From the NCBI GenBank assembly GCA_019638395.1, contig JAHBTX010000002.1, forward strand, positions 620,001 to 684,000: DNA of 64,000 nt, in the 5' to 3' direction. Source of the stretch: Cyclobacteriaceae bacterium (lineage in GTDB: Bacteria > Bacteroidota > Bacteroidia > Cytophagales > Cyclobacteriaceae). Below are positions 8,124 to 18,226 of the stretch, piece by piece. The notes below the pieces were generated by a model. The model did no database searches, was not told where the DNA came from, and worked only from the letters and a program-made list of their open reading frames with translations. Position numbers and translations under genes: made by a program. The stretch's first letter is position 1. Each line of letters opens with the position of its first letter.

Positions 8124-8238
8124 AAGGTCTGTGAGAGCAGACTTTGATTGTTGGGGGAAAAATTAAGGTCTGTGAAGACACAGACCTCGGAGTTGGGGTT
8201 GGGATATGAAAATATCAGGTCTGTGAGGACACAGACCT
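8124..8238. repeat. Three tandemly spaced REP-like hairpins
   Basis: Three related palindromes stand in the spacer between lepB and the permease cluster: 8124-8145 (degenerate), 8166-8187 and 8217-8238. The last two have perfect nine-base arms, AGGTCTGTG and CACAGACCT, with loops AAGA and AGGA. Another copy with ten-base arms is at 36091-36114. They follow the stop of the minus-strand permease at 8258 and may act as transcription terminators or mRNA stabilisers. Confidence 0.65.
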
Positions 8239-8257
8239 GATTGATTGAGTTAATTAT

Positions 8258-10852
8258 TTAATCCGACTTAAGTGTTTTTACCGGATTGGTATTTGCCGCT
8301 TTTAAGGATTGATGGCTTACCGTTACCAACATCAGTACCATTGCCGCTATACCAACCAATCCAAATACCCACCATGAGATTTCAGTACGATATTCGTATT
8401 GCATTAACCACGTGTTGGCTAAATAATAACCCAATGGCAAAGCAATGATCAAAGCCAACACAATCAACTTCATAAAATCCTGCGAAAGCAGTTTCCAGAT
8501 TTGAAATACGGAAGCTCCCAACACTTTACGAATACCAATTTCTTTCGTACGCTGACTGGCAGCAAAAGCTGATAGTCCTAACAATCCAATACCGCTAATG
8601 ATAGTGGCCAGGGTTGCAAATACTGTTGCCAACTTACCAATGCGCTCTTCATTCTTAAACAGCCGGTCGTAATCTTCATTCACAAACTTGTAATCAAATG
8701 GTGCTGCGGTATCATACTTCTTTAAGATTTCTTTTACACTTGCCAATGCTGTTTGTGCTGATACACCTTCGGCCAAACGAAATGTCAGCACACCATATTC
8801 TTCATATTTAATAAAATACATGTGTGGCGATTGATTGGTAAAAGGGGACCACCGCACCTGATCTTTAATCACGCCTACTACTTCGCGCTCAATACCACTG
8901 GCAAAATTTATTTTCTTTCCTATTACATCATCGCCTAAAAGTTTAGCAGCCATTTCGTTTACAATTACCGCGGTAGAGTCAGTGCTAAAGTCGCGCGAAA
9001 AATCGCGACCCGCCACAAACTCAAACCCATTGGTAGCTGGAAAATCGTGCGAGCAACTGTTCATGGCAATTAATGGACGGAAGGCCGGATCTTTTCCTTG
9101 CCACGTTACCGAAGCATCGGCTGACATAGAACCGGTGATCGGAAAGAAAGACTTGGCTACATTTTTGAAATAACCCGTTGCCAACACATCGGCACGCACG
9201 GAGTTATAATTGGCAAGCGCCAGGTCTTGCGTGTGGATGGGCACAAAGAACACACCTTCGCGTAAAAAACCAACCGGCCGGTTTTTAGCATGTTGTATTT
9301 GTTGAAACACAACCCCGGTGCAAAGCACCAGAATAACCGATACCGTAAACTGAAACACAACCAATACCTGGCGTGGTCGCTTTACCCACTCGCCCACTTT
9401 AAATGTTCCTTTCAAAACTTTTACAGGATTAAAACCCGACAAGTAAAACGCAGGATAACTACCAGCCAATAAACCTGTAGTAATAATAAACAAGGCTGAT
9501 GCCGCTATGAAATAAATATTATTCCACGGCAATGAAATCTGTTTGTCGGTTAGGGTGTTGAACCACGGCAAGCTGAACCACACCAATAACATAGCAATTG
9601 CAAATGACGCTATCACTACCATCAACGATTCGCTCAGAAACTGATTGATCAACTGACTGCGGAAAGAACCCATTACTTTTCGCACACCTACTTCACGGGC
9701 CCGTCTTTCGCTGCGGGCTGTACTTAAATTCATAAAGTTGATGCAAGCCAGTAACAACACAAACCCACCCACCATAGCCAGCATCCAGATCAGGTTAGCT
9801 TTGGTTTCGATGGGGACACCATTTTTATATTCGTTAAATAAATGCCATCGCGACATCGGCAGTAAAAAACCTTCTGGCTTTATAGCTTTAATATCGCCAG
9901 AGCCTTTTTCGGATAACATGTTTTTGATCCTGGATTCTGCCGATGCAAGTGAAGCTCCTTCATTCAACAGAACAAAACATTGAAAGTTGAGGTCTTCCCA
10001 ATTGGTCATTTGTTGCGCAGTTGCTTCACCCATCGCTACATAATAATTTAAAGGCAATAGCATGTGGATGTTGGCAAACTCAGAATTGGTGGGAAAATCT
10101 TTATACACACCAGCCACCACTACATTATCGCGGTTATTGAGTCGCAAGGTTTTTCCAACGGCATCCGTTCCAATTAATTTTTCGGCTGTGGATTGCGAGA
10201 GCAACACCGAGTGAACTTCCTTTAATGCAACGGCCGAGCCCGCCTGCATCTCAAGCGAAAAGATGTCGGCAAAGTTGGGTTCAACAAAAAGTCCGGTTAT
10301 AGTGGTAGGTGCATTATCGTAATCTACAATTTGTTCTTTCGGCCATGTAGTAATTGATACCGTTTCCAATTCGGCAACCGTATTTTTTAATTCAGGTCCA
10401 ATGGGTGGCGACACATCGCCAATCGTAAGTTTATCTTCACCAAATTCTATGTGATGATACACTGCGGCAATGCGTTGATGATGTTTAAATGATGTGTCAA
10501 AACTTAATTCATCATACACCCACAAACCGATCAGCAACGCTACGGCCATGCCCAGCGCTAACCCACTAATGTTAATGATGGAATAACTTGAATCGCGGAA
10601 GAGATTCCGCCAGCCGATTTTTAAATACGATTGAAGCATGTCGGTTTGATTAGCATTGTTTTTAAATTTCTTTAGAGCAAACGGACGCAGGTACTGAAAA
10701 ACCTGGTACCAATAGTTTAGCCTTGCCCGAAAGGCTGACTTGGTTTTTGTTATAGAATAAAAATTCTCATCCAGATCGCCCAACACTTCTTCGGCCAACT
10801 CCCTTCGCAAGAAGCCTTGCAAAATTTTCTGTGCAAGTTGCGGAGGCTTCAC
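8258..10852 (-). CDS. FtsX/MacB-type ABC transporter permease with N-terminal prefix domain (permease 1)
   Basis: This 864-residue inner-membrane protein starts with a cytoplasmic prefix of about 75 residues (PPQLAQKILQGFLRRELAEE) typical of PadR-associated permeases. Two repeats of a periplasmic MacB-like domain and an FtsX-like membrane domain follow. The motifs NLSTARSERRAREVGVRKVM and RTKEIGIRKVLGAS mark the cytoplasmic loops after the first helix of each FtsX unit, where an ATPase would dock. Such proteins work in antimicrobial-peptide, lipoprotein or envelope-stress systems. No ATPase gene is in the window. It starts with GTG one base after the stop of permease 2, so the two are translated from one mRNA. 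Confidence 0.85.
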   Translation of the reverse strand: MKPPQLAQKILQGFLRRELAEEVLGDLDENFYSITKTKSAFRARLNYWYQVFQYLRPFALKKFKNNANQTDMLQSYLKIGWRNLFRDSSYSIINISGLALGMAVALLIGLWVYDELSFDTSFKHHQRIAAVYHHIEFGEDKLTIGDVSPPIGPELKNTVAELETVSITTWPKEQIVDYDNAPTTITGLFVEPNFADIFSLEMQAGSAVALKEVHSVLLSQSTAEKLIGTDAVGKTLRLNNRDNVVVAGVYKDFPTNSEFANIHMLLPLNYYVAMGEATAQQMTNWEDLNFQCFVLLNEGASLASAESRIKNMLSEKGSGDIKAIKPEGFLLPMSRWHLFNEYKNGVPIETKANLIWMLAMVGGFVLLLACINFMNLSTARSERRAREVGVRKVMGSFRSQLINQFLSESLMVVIASFAIAMLLVWFSLPWFNTLTDKQISLPWNNIYFIAASALFIITTGLLAGSYPAFYLSGFNPVKVLKGTFKVGEWVKRPRQVLVVFQFTVSVILVLCTGVVFQQIQHAKNRPVGFLREGVFFVPIHTQDLALANYNSVRADVLATGYFKNVAKSFFPITGSMSADASVTWQGKDPAFRPLIAMNSCSHDFPATNGFEFVAGRDFSRDFSTDSTAVIVNEMAAKLLGDDVIGKKINFASGIEREVVGVIKDQVRWSPFTNQSPHMYFIKYEEYGVLTFRLAEGVSAQTALASVKEILKKYDTAAPFDYKFVNEDYDRLFKNEERIGKLATVFATLATIISGIGLLGLSAFAASQRTKEIGIRKVLGASVFQIWKLLSQDFMKLIVLALIIALPLGYYLANTWLMQYEYRTEISWWVFGLVGIAAMVLMLVTVSHQSLKAANTNPVKTLKSD

Positions 10853-10853
10853 T

Positions 10854-13526
10854 TTATTCGGCCTTAATACTTGTTACCGGATTGGTTAATGCAGCCTTAA
10901 GCGATTCATAAAGCACCGTTACCAACGAGACCAGGATGCATAAACCTGCTGCAAGTACAAACAACCAAAGGCCGGGGTTATCGCGGTAAGCAAAATTCTG
11001 CAACCACTGTTGCATCAGGTAGTAACTTACGGGAATGCCTATAGCCAACGCAATGGCTACTGTTTTCAAATACTCTTTCGTGAGCATCATTAAAATTTGC
11101 TTTACCGATGCGCCCATTACTTTACGAATACCAATTTCCTTCACCCGTTTCTCAGCCAGAAAAACAGACAAGCCATACAATCCCAAACAGGAAATTAGTA
11201 CCGCCAACATGGTTGATCCCAATACAAGTGCCGACATGCTGCGATCGCTCGTGTATTGGTTACTGATGCTTTCGCTCAGCAACTCTTTTTCAAATGGGGT
11301 ATCAGGCACAACTTGTTCCCAGGCTGTATGAATTTTGGTGAGGGTATCTTCCGCATTTTTTTGATCGATGGAAACAATCATCTGCCGGAAGGCACTCGAA
11401 TCAGTGGACGCCAGAAATATGATTGGCGAAATAGCATGATGCAACGAGAACTGATGAAAATCTTCCACAACGCCTATAATTTCAAACATGTTAGTACTAT
11501 TGGCGTATTTCAATCGCATGCCCACAGCTTGCTCAGGTTTTATTCCCATCTTTTTTAAACTGGCCTGGTTTACAATTACTTTCTGCGGATTAGATGCAGG
11601 TTGTCCATCTGCCGGAAATACAAAATCGCGCCCGGCAATTCTTTGGATGGATAACATGTCGAAATAGTTTTCGTCAATTGAAATGATGTAGTGATTTACT
11701 GCTTCGGCTTCTGTTTTATCAGCCGGATAAAAACTCCAATCGCTGGTGGGTGGTGTGGATGGCAGATTGGAGGAGGCACTCACGGCATTTACACCTGCAA
11801 TATCTTTTACCACTTCGCGAAAGCGGGCATATTGAGAGGTGGCCTCACTCGTTCGAAGCGGCAACATCACTTTGTTTGCCACATCAAAACCAAGTGGTTT
11901 GTTTTGAATGTAATTTAGTTGATGCTGCACAACCAGAATACCTGAAATTAAAATAACCGAAATAGAAAACTGGAAGGCGATTAATCCTTTCCGTAACATG
12001 TGCGATGATCCCAATTGTAAATGTTTGTCTTTTAAAACCTTTACGGGATCGAATGAAGAAATAAACAAGGCCGGATAAGCTCCGGCAATTAATCCGGTGG
12101 TGAGTGTAATGGCTAATAAACTTTTGATCAGAAAAGCGAGGTTGTGATTTCCTACAAAGAGATTTTTTTGCACCAATTGGTTGAAATAAGGTAGCGTTAT
12201 ATAAACCAATGCACAGGCTATGAACATAGCTAAAATTGTAATGCCAACCGATTCGCCCATGAACTGTGCAATGAGATTAGCGCGGTGTGCTCCAACCGTT
12301 TTGCGCACTCCGATTTCGCGTGCGCGTTGTGAAGCCTTGGCGGTTGTAAGATTGATGAAGTTGATAGCGGCCAGCAATAAAATCAACAAGCCAATTGCTG
12401 CTGCGAGGTACACATAGGTAATGCTGCCGCGCGTACCTAATTCAAATTGGTTGTCGAGGTGCGCGGAGTGTAAATGAATTTTTTCCAGTGCCTGCAATCC
12501 CAACGTTTTCTTTCTACCCATGGCTCGATTTTCTTCATCACCATACTGCTGCATCAAAGCCGGAAACTTGCTGAGCAGTTCTTCCACATTCGCTTCTGGT
12601 TTTAGTTTAAGATAGGTAAACACAAAATTACCGGAAGCCCATGTGGTAATCGGTTCCAGTGTTTGCTCTAATCCCGAAAAATAAAAATCAGCATCGAGGT
12701 GCGATTGGTGGTGATTCTGTTTTATCACTCCGGTTATGCGCAGCACCGCACTATCCGAAAAAGTAGGAATTGTAACCAACTCGTTTAAGGCTGACTTATT
12801 GCCGAAAATTTTAAATGCAAGCTGTTCGCTCAACACCACCGAACCGGGCTGTTTCAAAGCTGTTTGTGGATTACCTTCAATAAATTGGTACGGAAACAAC
12901 TCAAAAAAAGTAGAATCAACCTGGTAAGCACGCGATTGAGCAAAGGAACGATCCGCATGCATGATAATCTGTTGCGGTGCGCTCAAATCTTTCACCACGC
13001 GCGTCATGTTTTCAAGTTCAGGAAACTCGCGCAGCATGGTTGGCCCGATGATGGGTGAGGCACGCTGCAAACGCGTTTCAGTTCCGTTATCAGAATTTAG
13101 TGTGGTGGTAAGTCGATAAATGCGATTGTAGTCTGCAAAATGTTTTTCGAACGAAAGTTCGTCCTGAATAAAAAGCGCAAGCAACACACAGCAGGCTATA
13201 CCAATGGCTAAGCCAAATACATTTATAAAAGCAAACGTTTTATTTTTCAGCATGCTGCGCACACCGGTACGGATGTAGTTCTCAAACATATCGTATGGGT
13301 TAAGTGATGACTTTCTTTTCCGGATAGCGAATGGACGTACATACTTAAGTACCTGCGCCCAATAGTTAAGCTTTGCTTTTAGACGCGATCCCGATTCAAT
13401 TTCAATACAGAATTTTTCCAACAGATCGCCTTCTACCTCCTCTACCAGATCGGCACGTAAAAATGAACGAAGCAACCGTTGCGCGAGTACAGGTGGTACT
13501 ATGGAGTTGTGTTGTTTCAACTTCAC
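10854..13526 (-). CDS. FtsX/MacB-type ABC transporter permease with prefix domain (permease 2)
   Basis: A paralogue of the two flanking permeases, with 890 residues and the same order: prefix (PPVLAQRLLRSFLRADLVEE), TM helix, MacB periplasmic domain, three-helix FtsX unit with ASQRAREIGVRKTVGA, a second periplasmic domain, and a last FtsX unit with EKRVKEIGIRKVMGAS. The start is GTG at 13526, embedded in the stop of the preceding serine hydrolase (GTGA overlap); no later start would keep the prefix. It ends one base before permease 1. The partner ATPase is unknown. Divergence between the three copies suggests old duplications with distinct ligands. Confidence 0.85.
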   Translation of the reverse strand: MKLKQHNSIVPPVLAQRLLRSFLRADLVEEVEGDLLEKFCIEIESGSRLKAKLNYWAQVLKYVRPFAIRKRKSSLNPYDMFENYIRTGVRSMLKNKTFAFINVFGLAIGIACCVLLALFIQDELSFEKHFADYNRIYRLTTTLNSDNGTETRLQRASPIIGPTMLREFPELENMTRVVKDLSAPQQIIMHADRSFAQSRAYQVDSTFFELFPYQFIEGNPQTALKQPGSVVLSEQLAFKIFGNKSALNELVTIPTFSDSAVLRITGVIKQNHHQSHLDADFYFSGLEQTLEPITTWASGNFVFTYLKLKPEANVEELLSKFPALMQQYGDEENRAMGRKKTLGLQALEKIHLHSAHLDNQFELGTRGSITYVYLAAAIGLLILLLAAINFINLTTAKASQRAREIGVRKTVGAHRANLIAQFMGESVGITILAMFIACALVYITLPYFNQLVQKNLFVGNHNLAFLIKSLLAITLTTGLIAGAYPALFISSFDPVKVLKDKHLQLGSSHMLRKGLIAFQFSISVILISGILVVQHQLNYIQNKPLGFDVANKVMLPLRTSEATSQYARFREVVKDIAGVNAVSASSNLPSTPPTSDWSFYPADKTEAEAVNHYIISIDENYFDMLSIQRIAGRDFVFPADGQPASNPQKVIVNQASLKKMGIKPEQAVGMRLKYANSTNMFEIIGVVEDFHQFSLHHAISPIIFLASTDSSAFRQMIVSIDQKNAEDTLTKIHTAWEQVVPDTPFEKELLSESISNQYTSDRSMSALVLGSTMLAVLISCLGLYGLSVFLAEKRVKEIGIRKVMGASVKQILMMLTKEYLKTVAIALAIGIPVSYYLMQQWLQNFAYRDNPGLWLFVLAAGLCILVSLVTVLYESLKAALTNPVTSIKAE

Positions 13527-15157
13527 TTTTTCAGAAAAGTTACGCTCTTAATTCGGTCTCCACTTACATAGAGTCGTTGAGTCGTTCCGCTATGGTCAAA
13601 CTCAACAGTATAAAAATCCACCAACATTTTATTTCTTGAAACTACCCATCCCAATGTTTTATAACCATTTGGAAGTATTATCTCATAGTCAGATTCGTTT
13701 TTATGGTGAACGCTAATTATAATACCGGTCTCATGATTAAAATATTCTCCCTCAAGTGATTTAAAATCAAAACCGTTCCAATTATTTGAAACTTTCTTTA
13801 AGGTGTAAGGAGAATGATTAGTGTAATAAACTGTGACTTGTAATTCACCTTCTGCATTCTTTAGAAATTCTTGCTTGAAATCAGGATCATTCTTTTGACT
13901 AAAAATGTTATCCGATTCGCGCACAAGCTCAACATCATTTCTGCCAAGACGTTTTAATAGAAGTCTATTTTCATCATTAACAAATTGAAAATAAAAATTA
14001 TCCGCTGTGAGATACCTACCTAGTATCTCATGTTCATCAATATAGGGGCCAGGCTGTCTTGGTTTTGATACATAATATTCATTGTCAGATTTCAGGTCAA
14101 ACACTATATCTACCATCTGTCGGGTTTGGCGGTATGGTACTGATTTACCTGTATTCGTAAGGGTTATGAATGAAATGTTTTTAGATGGTATCCTTATTAC
14201 GGTAGCCTTCCACGCACCCGTTGCTCCTTCATGAAAACGGTACTCAAAATCTTTGTATGTACCGAATTCCAAACCATAGCCATAATTTTTAATTGAATTA
14301 GAAACAAGTGATTGGCTTTGTTCAATTATCTTTCTGTTGAATTTTGTGTGTACCTTGCCCTGAACAATTAATTCCCACTGTATTTGGTCTTTTAGAGTAG
14401 AGAATACATTTCCATCACCGCATGCATTCCATATCCAATTATAGGTTGTCCATGTGTTAAAGTTAAAGTAGGACTTAGCAATTTGTCCCCTGATTTTAGT
14501 TGCATCGTCAATGAAAGACGTATTTGGCATATTCAGTTCTTGAAACATACCATTCGTGAATTCAACGAAACTTTTTTTACTTACTACCTCAACGAGTAAT
14601 GCTAATAAAATATAATTGGTGTTGCTGTATAAATACATTGTTCCGAGCTGAAAATTCAACTCAACCTGGTTTTTTACTATCTTCAATATATCCTGGTTCG
14701 TATAATTTTGTTCCCACCATGTAATGCCTTGCAAGGAAAGTAGATCATAAAAATCCCTGATTCCACTTGAGTGGTTGAGTAGATTGTTTATTGAAATCTT
14801 GTCTTTAATCGTTGGATATAAGTCGGGAAAATACTTTCTGATGTCGTCTGTTAAATTTAGCTTCTTCATAGCAGCCAATTTCAAAATGGCTAATGCCGTA
14901 AACTGCTTTCCATTTGATGCAATGTTGAATCGGGATTCTTCTCCTATCAAAGTGCTGTCTTCTAAATTTGCATAACCGGCATATCTTTCAAATATGATTT
15001 TCCCATCACTAATTATTGCCGTTGCGATACCCGGTGCTTTACTTGGCACATCTTGCGTTGCTATTCGATCTAACTTTTCAAGTTGTTCTGTCGTAAGGTG
15101 TTGCCGTCCCAACGAACTGAAACTTAAAAAGATCATAAAAAGAGAGTAGATTCTCAT
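13523..15157 (-). CDS. Beta-lactamase family serine hydrolase, secreted
   Basis: This 544-residue protein has a signal peptide (about 1-18) and a class C beta-lactamase/DD-peptidase fold. The catalytic motif SxxK is S81-NGK and the YxN motif is Y177-SN; FRFHEGATGAWKATV lies where the third motif is expected. About 150 residues follow as a C-terminal domain. Members hydrolyse peptides or esters, and true beta-lactam resistance is not implied. It splits the permease run, and its DNA is visibly AT-richer: 19 of 60 bases are G/C at 13981-14040 against 35 of 60 at 16621-16680 in permease 3. Later acquisition is the inference. Its stop overlaps the GTG of permease 2. Confidence 0.85.
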   Translation of the reverse strand: MRIYSLFMIFLSFSSLGRQHLTTEQLEKLDRIATQDVPSKAPGIATAIISDGKIIFERYAGYANLEDSTLIGEESRFNIASNGKQFTALAILKLAAMKKLNLTDDIRKYFPDLYPTIKDKISINNLLNHSSGIRDFYDLLSLQGITWWEQNYTNQDILKIVKNQVELNFQLGTMYLYSNTNYILLALLVEVVSKKSFVEFTNGMFQELNMPNTSFIDDATKIRGQIAKSYFNFNTWTTYNWIWNACGDGNVFSTLKDQIQWELIVQGKVHTKFNRKIIEQSQSLVSNSIKNYGYGLEFGTYKDFEYRFHEGATGAWKATVIRIPSKNISFITLTNTGKSVPYRQTRQMVDIVFDLKSDNEYYVSKPRQPGPYIDEHEILGRYLTADNFYFQFVNDENRLLLKRLGRNDVELVRESDNIFSQKNDPDFKQEFLKNAEGELQVTVYYTNHSPYTLKKVSNNWNGFDFKSLEGEYFNHETGIIISVHHKNESDYEIILPNGYKTLGWVVSRNKMLVDFYTVEFDHSGTTQRLYVSGDRIKSVTFLKK

Positions 15158-15216
15158 CAGTTATTAAGTTGCTTGTTTAGCATTCTCTTCTTTATAGATT
15201 CAAATTTTTGTTCAGC

Positions 15217-17832
15217 TTATTCTGATCGTAAACTATCAACCGGGTTTGCCTGCGATGCCCGGATCGATAAATACCCGATGGAAATACCCGCCACCATAAA
15301 TGCAGTTAATCCGGCTAAGGCGAACATCCACCATGTTAGCTGAATGCGATACGCAAAATCCTGTAGCCAACTATTCATCGCAAACCAGCCGAGCGGTACC
15401 GCTATAATAAATGCGGCCAACACGCGCCAGGCAAAACTTTGTGAGAGAATCACAACCACCTGTTGTACCGATGCACCCAACACTTTACGAATGCCGATTT
15501 CCTTTGTACGCTGACTTGTAGTAAATGCTGCGAGGCCAAACAAACCCAACGAAGCAATAACAATGGAAGTAATGGTAAAGAATCCAAACACTTCACCCAA
15601 CTTCAGTTCGCTGCTGTAAAGCTTGTTGTATTCATCGCTTAAGAACTGATACTCGAACGGATAGATTGAATTTTTCTTCAATACTGCTTCAATATGACCA
15701 AGGGTTTGCGGTATTTCGGTTGGTTTAATCTTGATGGCAAAAAACCGACCCCAGAAATTTGTGTAGCGAATCATTAAGGGTTGAATGGGCAAATGCATGG
15801 AGAGCATGTGAAAATCCTTCACTACCCCGATAATAGTTTTGGCGCCATCACGATCAACTTGTTTTCCTATTGCCTCTGTGGCTGTCCACCCCAAGGCACG
15901 CGCGGCCGTTTCGTTTATAATCAGATTCTCTTCCGTTACGTCCGATTTTATTTCTTCCGAAAAAGTGCGCCCCGCTACAAGTTCTATTCCGAATACATTT
16001 AGAAAATCGGCTCCAACCGACCACTGGTAAATAGCCAGCTGATCTTTATCGGCTGCTGTTTTTTTAATCAACGTACTGGAAGATATATCGGCCGGAAGGC
16101 TGGTGGCCATGGTAGTATGAATAATACCGGGATGTTGCTGCCACTCGCTCGCCAGCACCTCAAACTTTTCGCGCAGGGCACGATCTTTTATCCAAATGGT
16201 AACTACGTTCTCTTTATCGTAACCTAATTCTTTATTCTTCATAAAATTTAGTTGGCGATAGATCACCACGCTGCTGAAGATTAGTACAATGGAAACCACA
16301 AACTGAAACACCATCAGAAATTGCTGCAAGCTGAAACCAGAAATTTTTACGTCCGTTTTTGTTTTGAGAACATCAATTGGTTTTAAAGAAGACATCGCGA
16401 AAGCCGGATAGCTGCCCGATAATAATCCCACCATCAATACCAGCACTAACAAAGCCGGAATTACATACGGGTTAGCAAGCAGATTAAACTCCACCGGGCG
16501 CTCTACAATTTGTGCGAAATAAGGCAACACGCCATACGTAAGACCAATCGCAAGTATTAACGCGAACAATGCAATCAAAACCGACTCGCCTAAAAACTGC
16601 GCTACAAGTTGTGCACGCATTGCCCCTACAACTTTACGCAAACCTACTTCGCGGGCACGCTTAACCGAACGGGCCACAGCCAAATTCATGTAGTTTACAC
16701 ATGCCAGCAACAAAACAATTAATGCTACTGCTGCATAGGCGTAAATAACTTTCAGATTTCCCTTTTGGCCAAGATCAAAGTTTACTCCTGTTTGAAAATA
16801 CGAGTCGGTTAACGATTGTGCGAAGTATTGATCTTTAAAGGGATAATCCGCATAATCTTCCGGAAGCTGGTATTTTTTCAGAAGCGCTGCAAATCTGTTT
16901 TCCAAATCGGGCACTGCCGCTGCTTCACGCAATTCAAAAAATGTATAGTACGAGTTGTTGCTCCAACCAGTATGTTTTATTTCTTCTGCATAACCAGAGC
17001 TATAGAGTAAGTGAATGACAAATGAATATTTAAAAGATGCATTGGCCGGTGGATCGGGAATGATGCCCGTAACGATAAAATCTTCAGCTACATCCTGATA
17101 CCGAAATGCTTTCCCAATAGGATCCTGATCGCCAAAAACAGTTTGCGCTAATGTTTGCGTTAACACAATACTGCGCCCATCCGCTAAAGCTGTTTGCGGA
17201 TTACCTTCATTAAACGAAACGCGAAACACGTTGAAGAACTCCGCATCGGCTGCAATTCCTTCCTGCCAGAAATTGGTATCGTTATGCGATAACAACCCTG
17301 AAGTGCGTTGTACCGAAGTGGCATGTGCAACTTCCGGGCATTCTTCCATCATAACACGGGCAAGTTGTGCGGGTGTTACGGCAAAATAATCGGTGCCCAT
17401 AAACTCATTGCCTGCTTGTTTCTGATACACGCGGTAGATGCGTTCTGTGTTAGGATAAAACCGATCGTATGAAAACTCATGCTGCACATACAACAGAATT
17501 ACCATAAAACAAGTAAGACCAAGTGCGAGCCCCGCAATGTTAATTCCTGAATAGAGTTTTTGTTTTAACAGATTACGCGAAGCTATCTTGAAGTAATTCT
17601 GAAACATATCGTACTGATTAAGCTGTGCTGATTTTTTCTTTCGGAGTGCGAACGGCCGCAGGTAATTAAAAACCTGAAACCAATAACCAAGCTTTGCGCG
17701 GAATACAGATTTTAACTTTACATCTACATAAAATTTTTCTTCCAGGTCGCCTTGAACTTCTTCCGCTAGATCATCGCGCAAAAACCTGCGTAACAATCTA
17801 TTCGCCCATACCGGTGGTTTCAATTCTTCCAT
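15217..17832 (-). CDS. FtsX/MacB-type ABC transporter permease with prefix domain (permease 3)
   Basis: First permease after the PadR gene, about 871 residues from the ATG at 17832 (a GTG one codon earlier is also possible). The order is as in its paralogues: prefix (PPVWANRLLRRFLRDDLAEE), helix, MacB-like domain, FtsX unit (VARSVKRAREVGLRKVVGAM), second periplasmic domain, and last FtsX unit (TSQRTKEIGIRKVLGAS). It is an inner-membrane protein expected to couple an ATPase to extraction or sensing of envelope molecules. The spacer to padR holds degenerate short repeats but no obvious terminator, so padR and the permeases may be one transcript controlled by the operator upstream of padR. Confidence 0.85.
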   Translation of the reverse strand: MEELKPPVWANRLLRRFLRDDLAEEVQGDLEEKFYVDVKLKSVFRAKLGYWFQVFNYLRPFALRKKKSAQLNQYDMFQNYFKIASRNLLKQKLYSGINIAGLALGLTCFMVILLYVQHEFSYDRFYPNTERIYRVYQKQAGNEFMGTDYFAVTPAQLARVMMEECPEVAHATSVQRTSGLLSHNDTNFWQEGIAADAEFFNVFRVSFNEGNPQTALADGRSIVLTQTLAQTVFGDQDPIGKAFRYQDVAEDFIVTGIIPDPPANASFKYSFVIHLLYSSGYAEEIKHTGWSNNSYYTFFELREAAAVPDLENRFAALLKKYQLPEDYADYPFKDQYFAQSLTDSYFQTGVNFDLGQKGNLKVIYAYAAVALIVLLLACVNYMNLAVARSVKRAREVGLRKVVGAMRAQLVAQFLGESVLIALFALILAIGLTYGVLPYFAQIVERPVEFNLLANPYVIPALLVLVLMVGLLSGSYPAFAMSSLKPIDVLKTKTDVKISGFSLQQFLMVFQFVVSIVLIFSSVVIYRQLNFMKNKELGYDKENVVTIWIKDRALREKFEVLASEWQQHPGIIHTTMATSLPADISSSTLIKKTAADKDQLAIYQWSVGADFLNVFGIELVAGRTFSEEIKSDVTEENLIINETAARALGWTATEAIGKQVDRDGAKTIIGVVKDFHMLSMHLPIQPLMIRYTNFWGRFFAIKIKPTEIPQTLGHIEAVLKKNSIYPFEYQFLSDEYNKLYSSELKLGEVFGFFTITSIVIASLGLFGLAAFTTSQRTKEIGIRKVLGASVQQVVVILSQSFAWRVLAAFIIAVPLGWFAMNSWLQDFAYRIQLTWWMFALAGLTAFMVAGISIGYLSIRASQANPVDSLRSE

Positions 17833-17837
17833 CACTA

Positions 17838-17895
17838 ATGTCTAGTTTCCCGATGCCTAATTCCCCAATACCCAATCTCCTAATACCTAATTAAA
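17838..17895. repeat. Degenerate short-word repeat between padR and permease 3
   Basis: The spacer reads as imperfect repeats of a roughly ten-base word (variants of CCTAATTCCC, CCAATACCC, CCTAATACC). The last part encodes the final residues of PadR on the minus strand. Similar low-complexity but differently spelled words occur at 39060-39130 and 36170-36235. Confidence 0.45.
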
Positions 17896-18219
17896 ATTCA
17901 CCTTAAACGCAGGATACTGTTCCCACAAACTCACTTTAAAGTCGCGCGATTCTTTGAGCACGCGTTTACCCAATGCTGTTATGTTAAAAATTCTTTTTCT
18001 GCGGCCACCGCGTTCGGCTGTAGCACTGCCCATTTCCGATTTCAGAAAGCCTTTGGTTTCTAATCGATCTAATGTAGAGTGCGTGGCACCAATGGAAATA
18101 GCGCGGCCGGTTTGATTTTTAAATTCTTCGGCAATGCGATAGGCATAGGCACCTTCGCCCAAAATGCCCACCAGTAATAGAATTACTTCTTCAAATTCTC
18201 CTAATCGGGTTTCGATCAT
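17887..18219 (-). CDS. PadR family transcriptional regulator
   Basis: A 110-residue winged-helix regulator. The PadR pattern is clear: LGEFEEVILLLVGILGEGAYAYRI, then THSTLDRLETKGFLKSE and the basic wing RGGRRKRIFNITALGKRVL. PadR proteins usually repress genes for detoxification, envelope stress or transport until a ligand releases them. I chose the ATG at 18219 because the upstream TTG start (18243) would lie inside a 17-base inverted repeat that is the likely operator. The gene heads a minus-strand run with three large permeases, a pairing seen repeatedly in Bacteroidota and Acidobacteria, so autoregulation plus control of the permeases is the inference. Confidence 0.88.
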   Translation of the reverse strand: MIETRLGEFEEVILLLVGILGEGAYAYRIAEEFKNQTGRAISIGATHSTLDRLETKGFLKSEMGSATAERGGRRKRIFNITALGKRVLKESRDFKVSLWEQYPAFKVNFN

Positions 18220-18226
18220 ATTAGTT

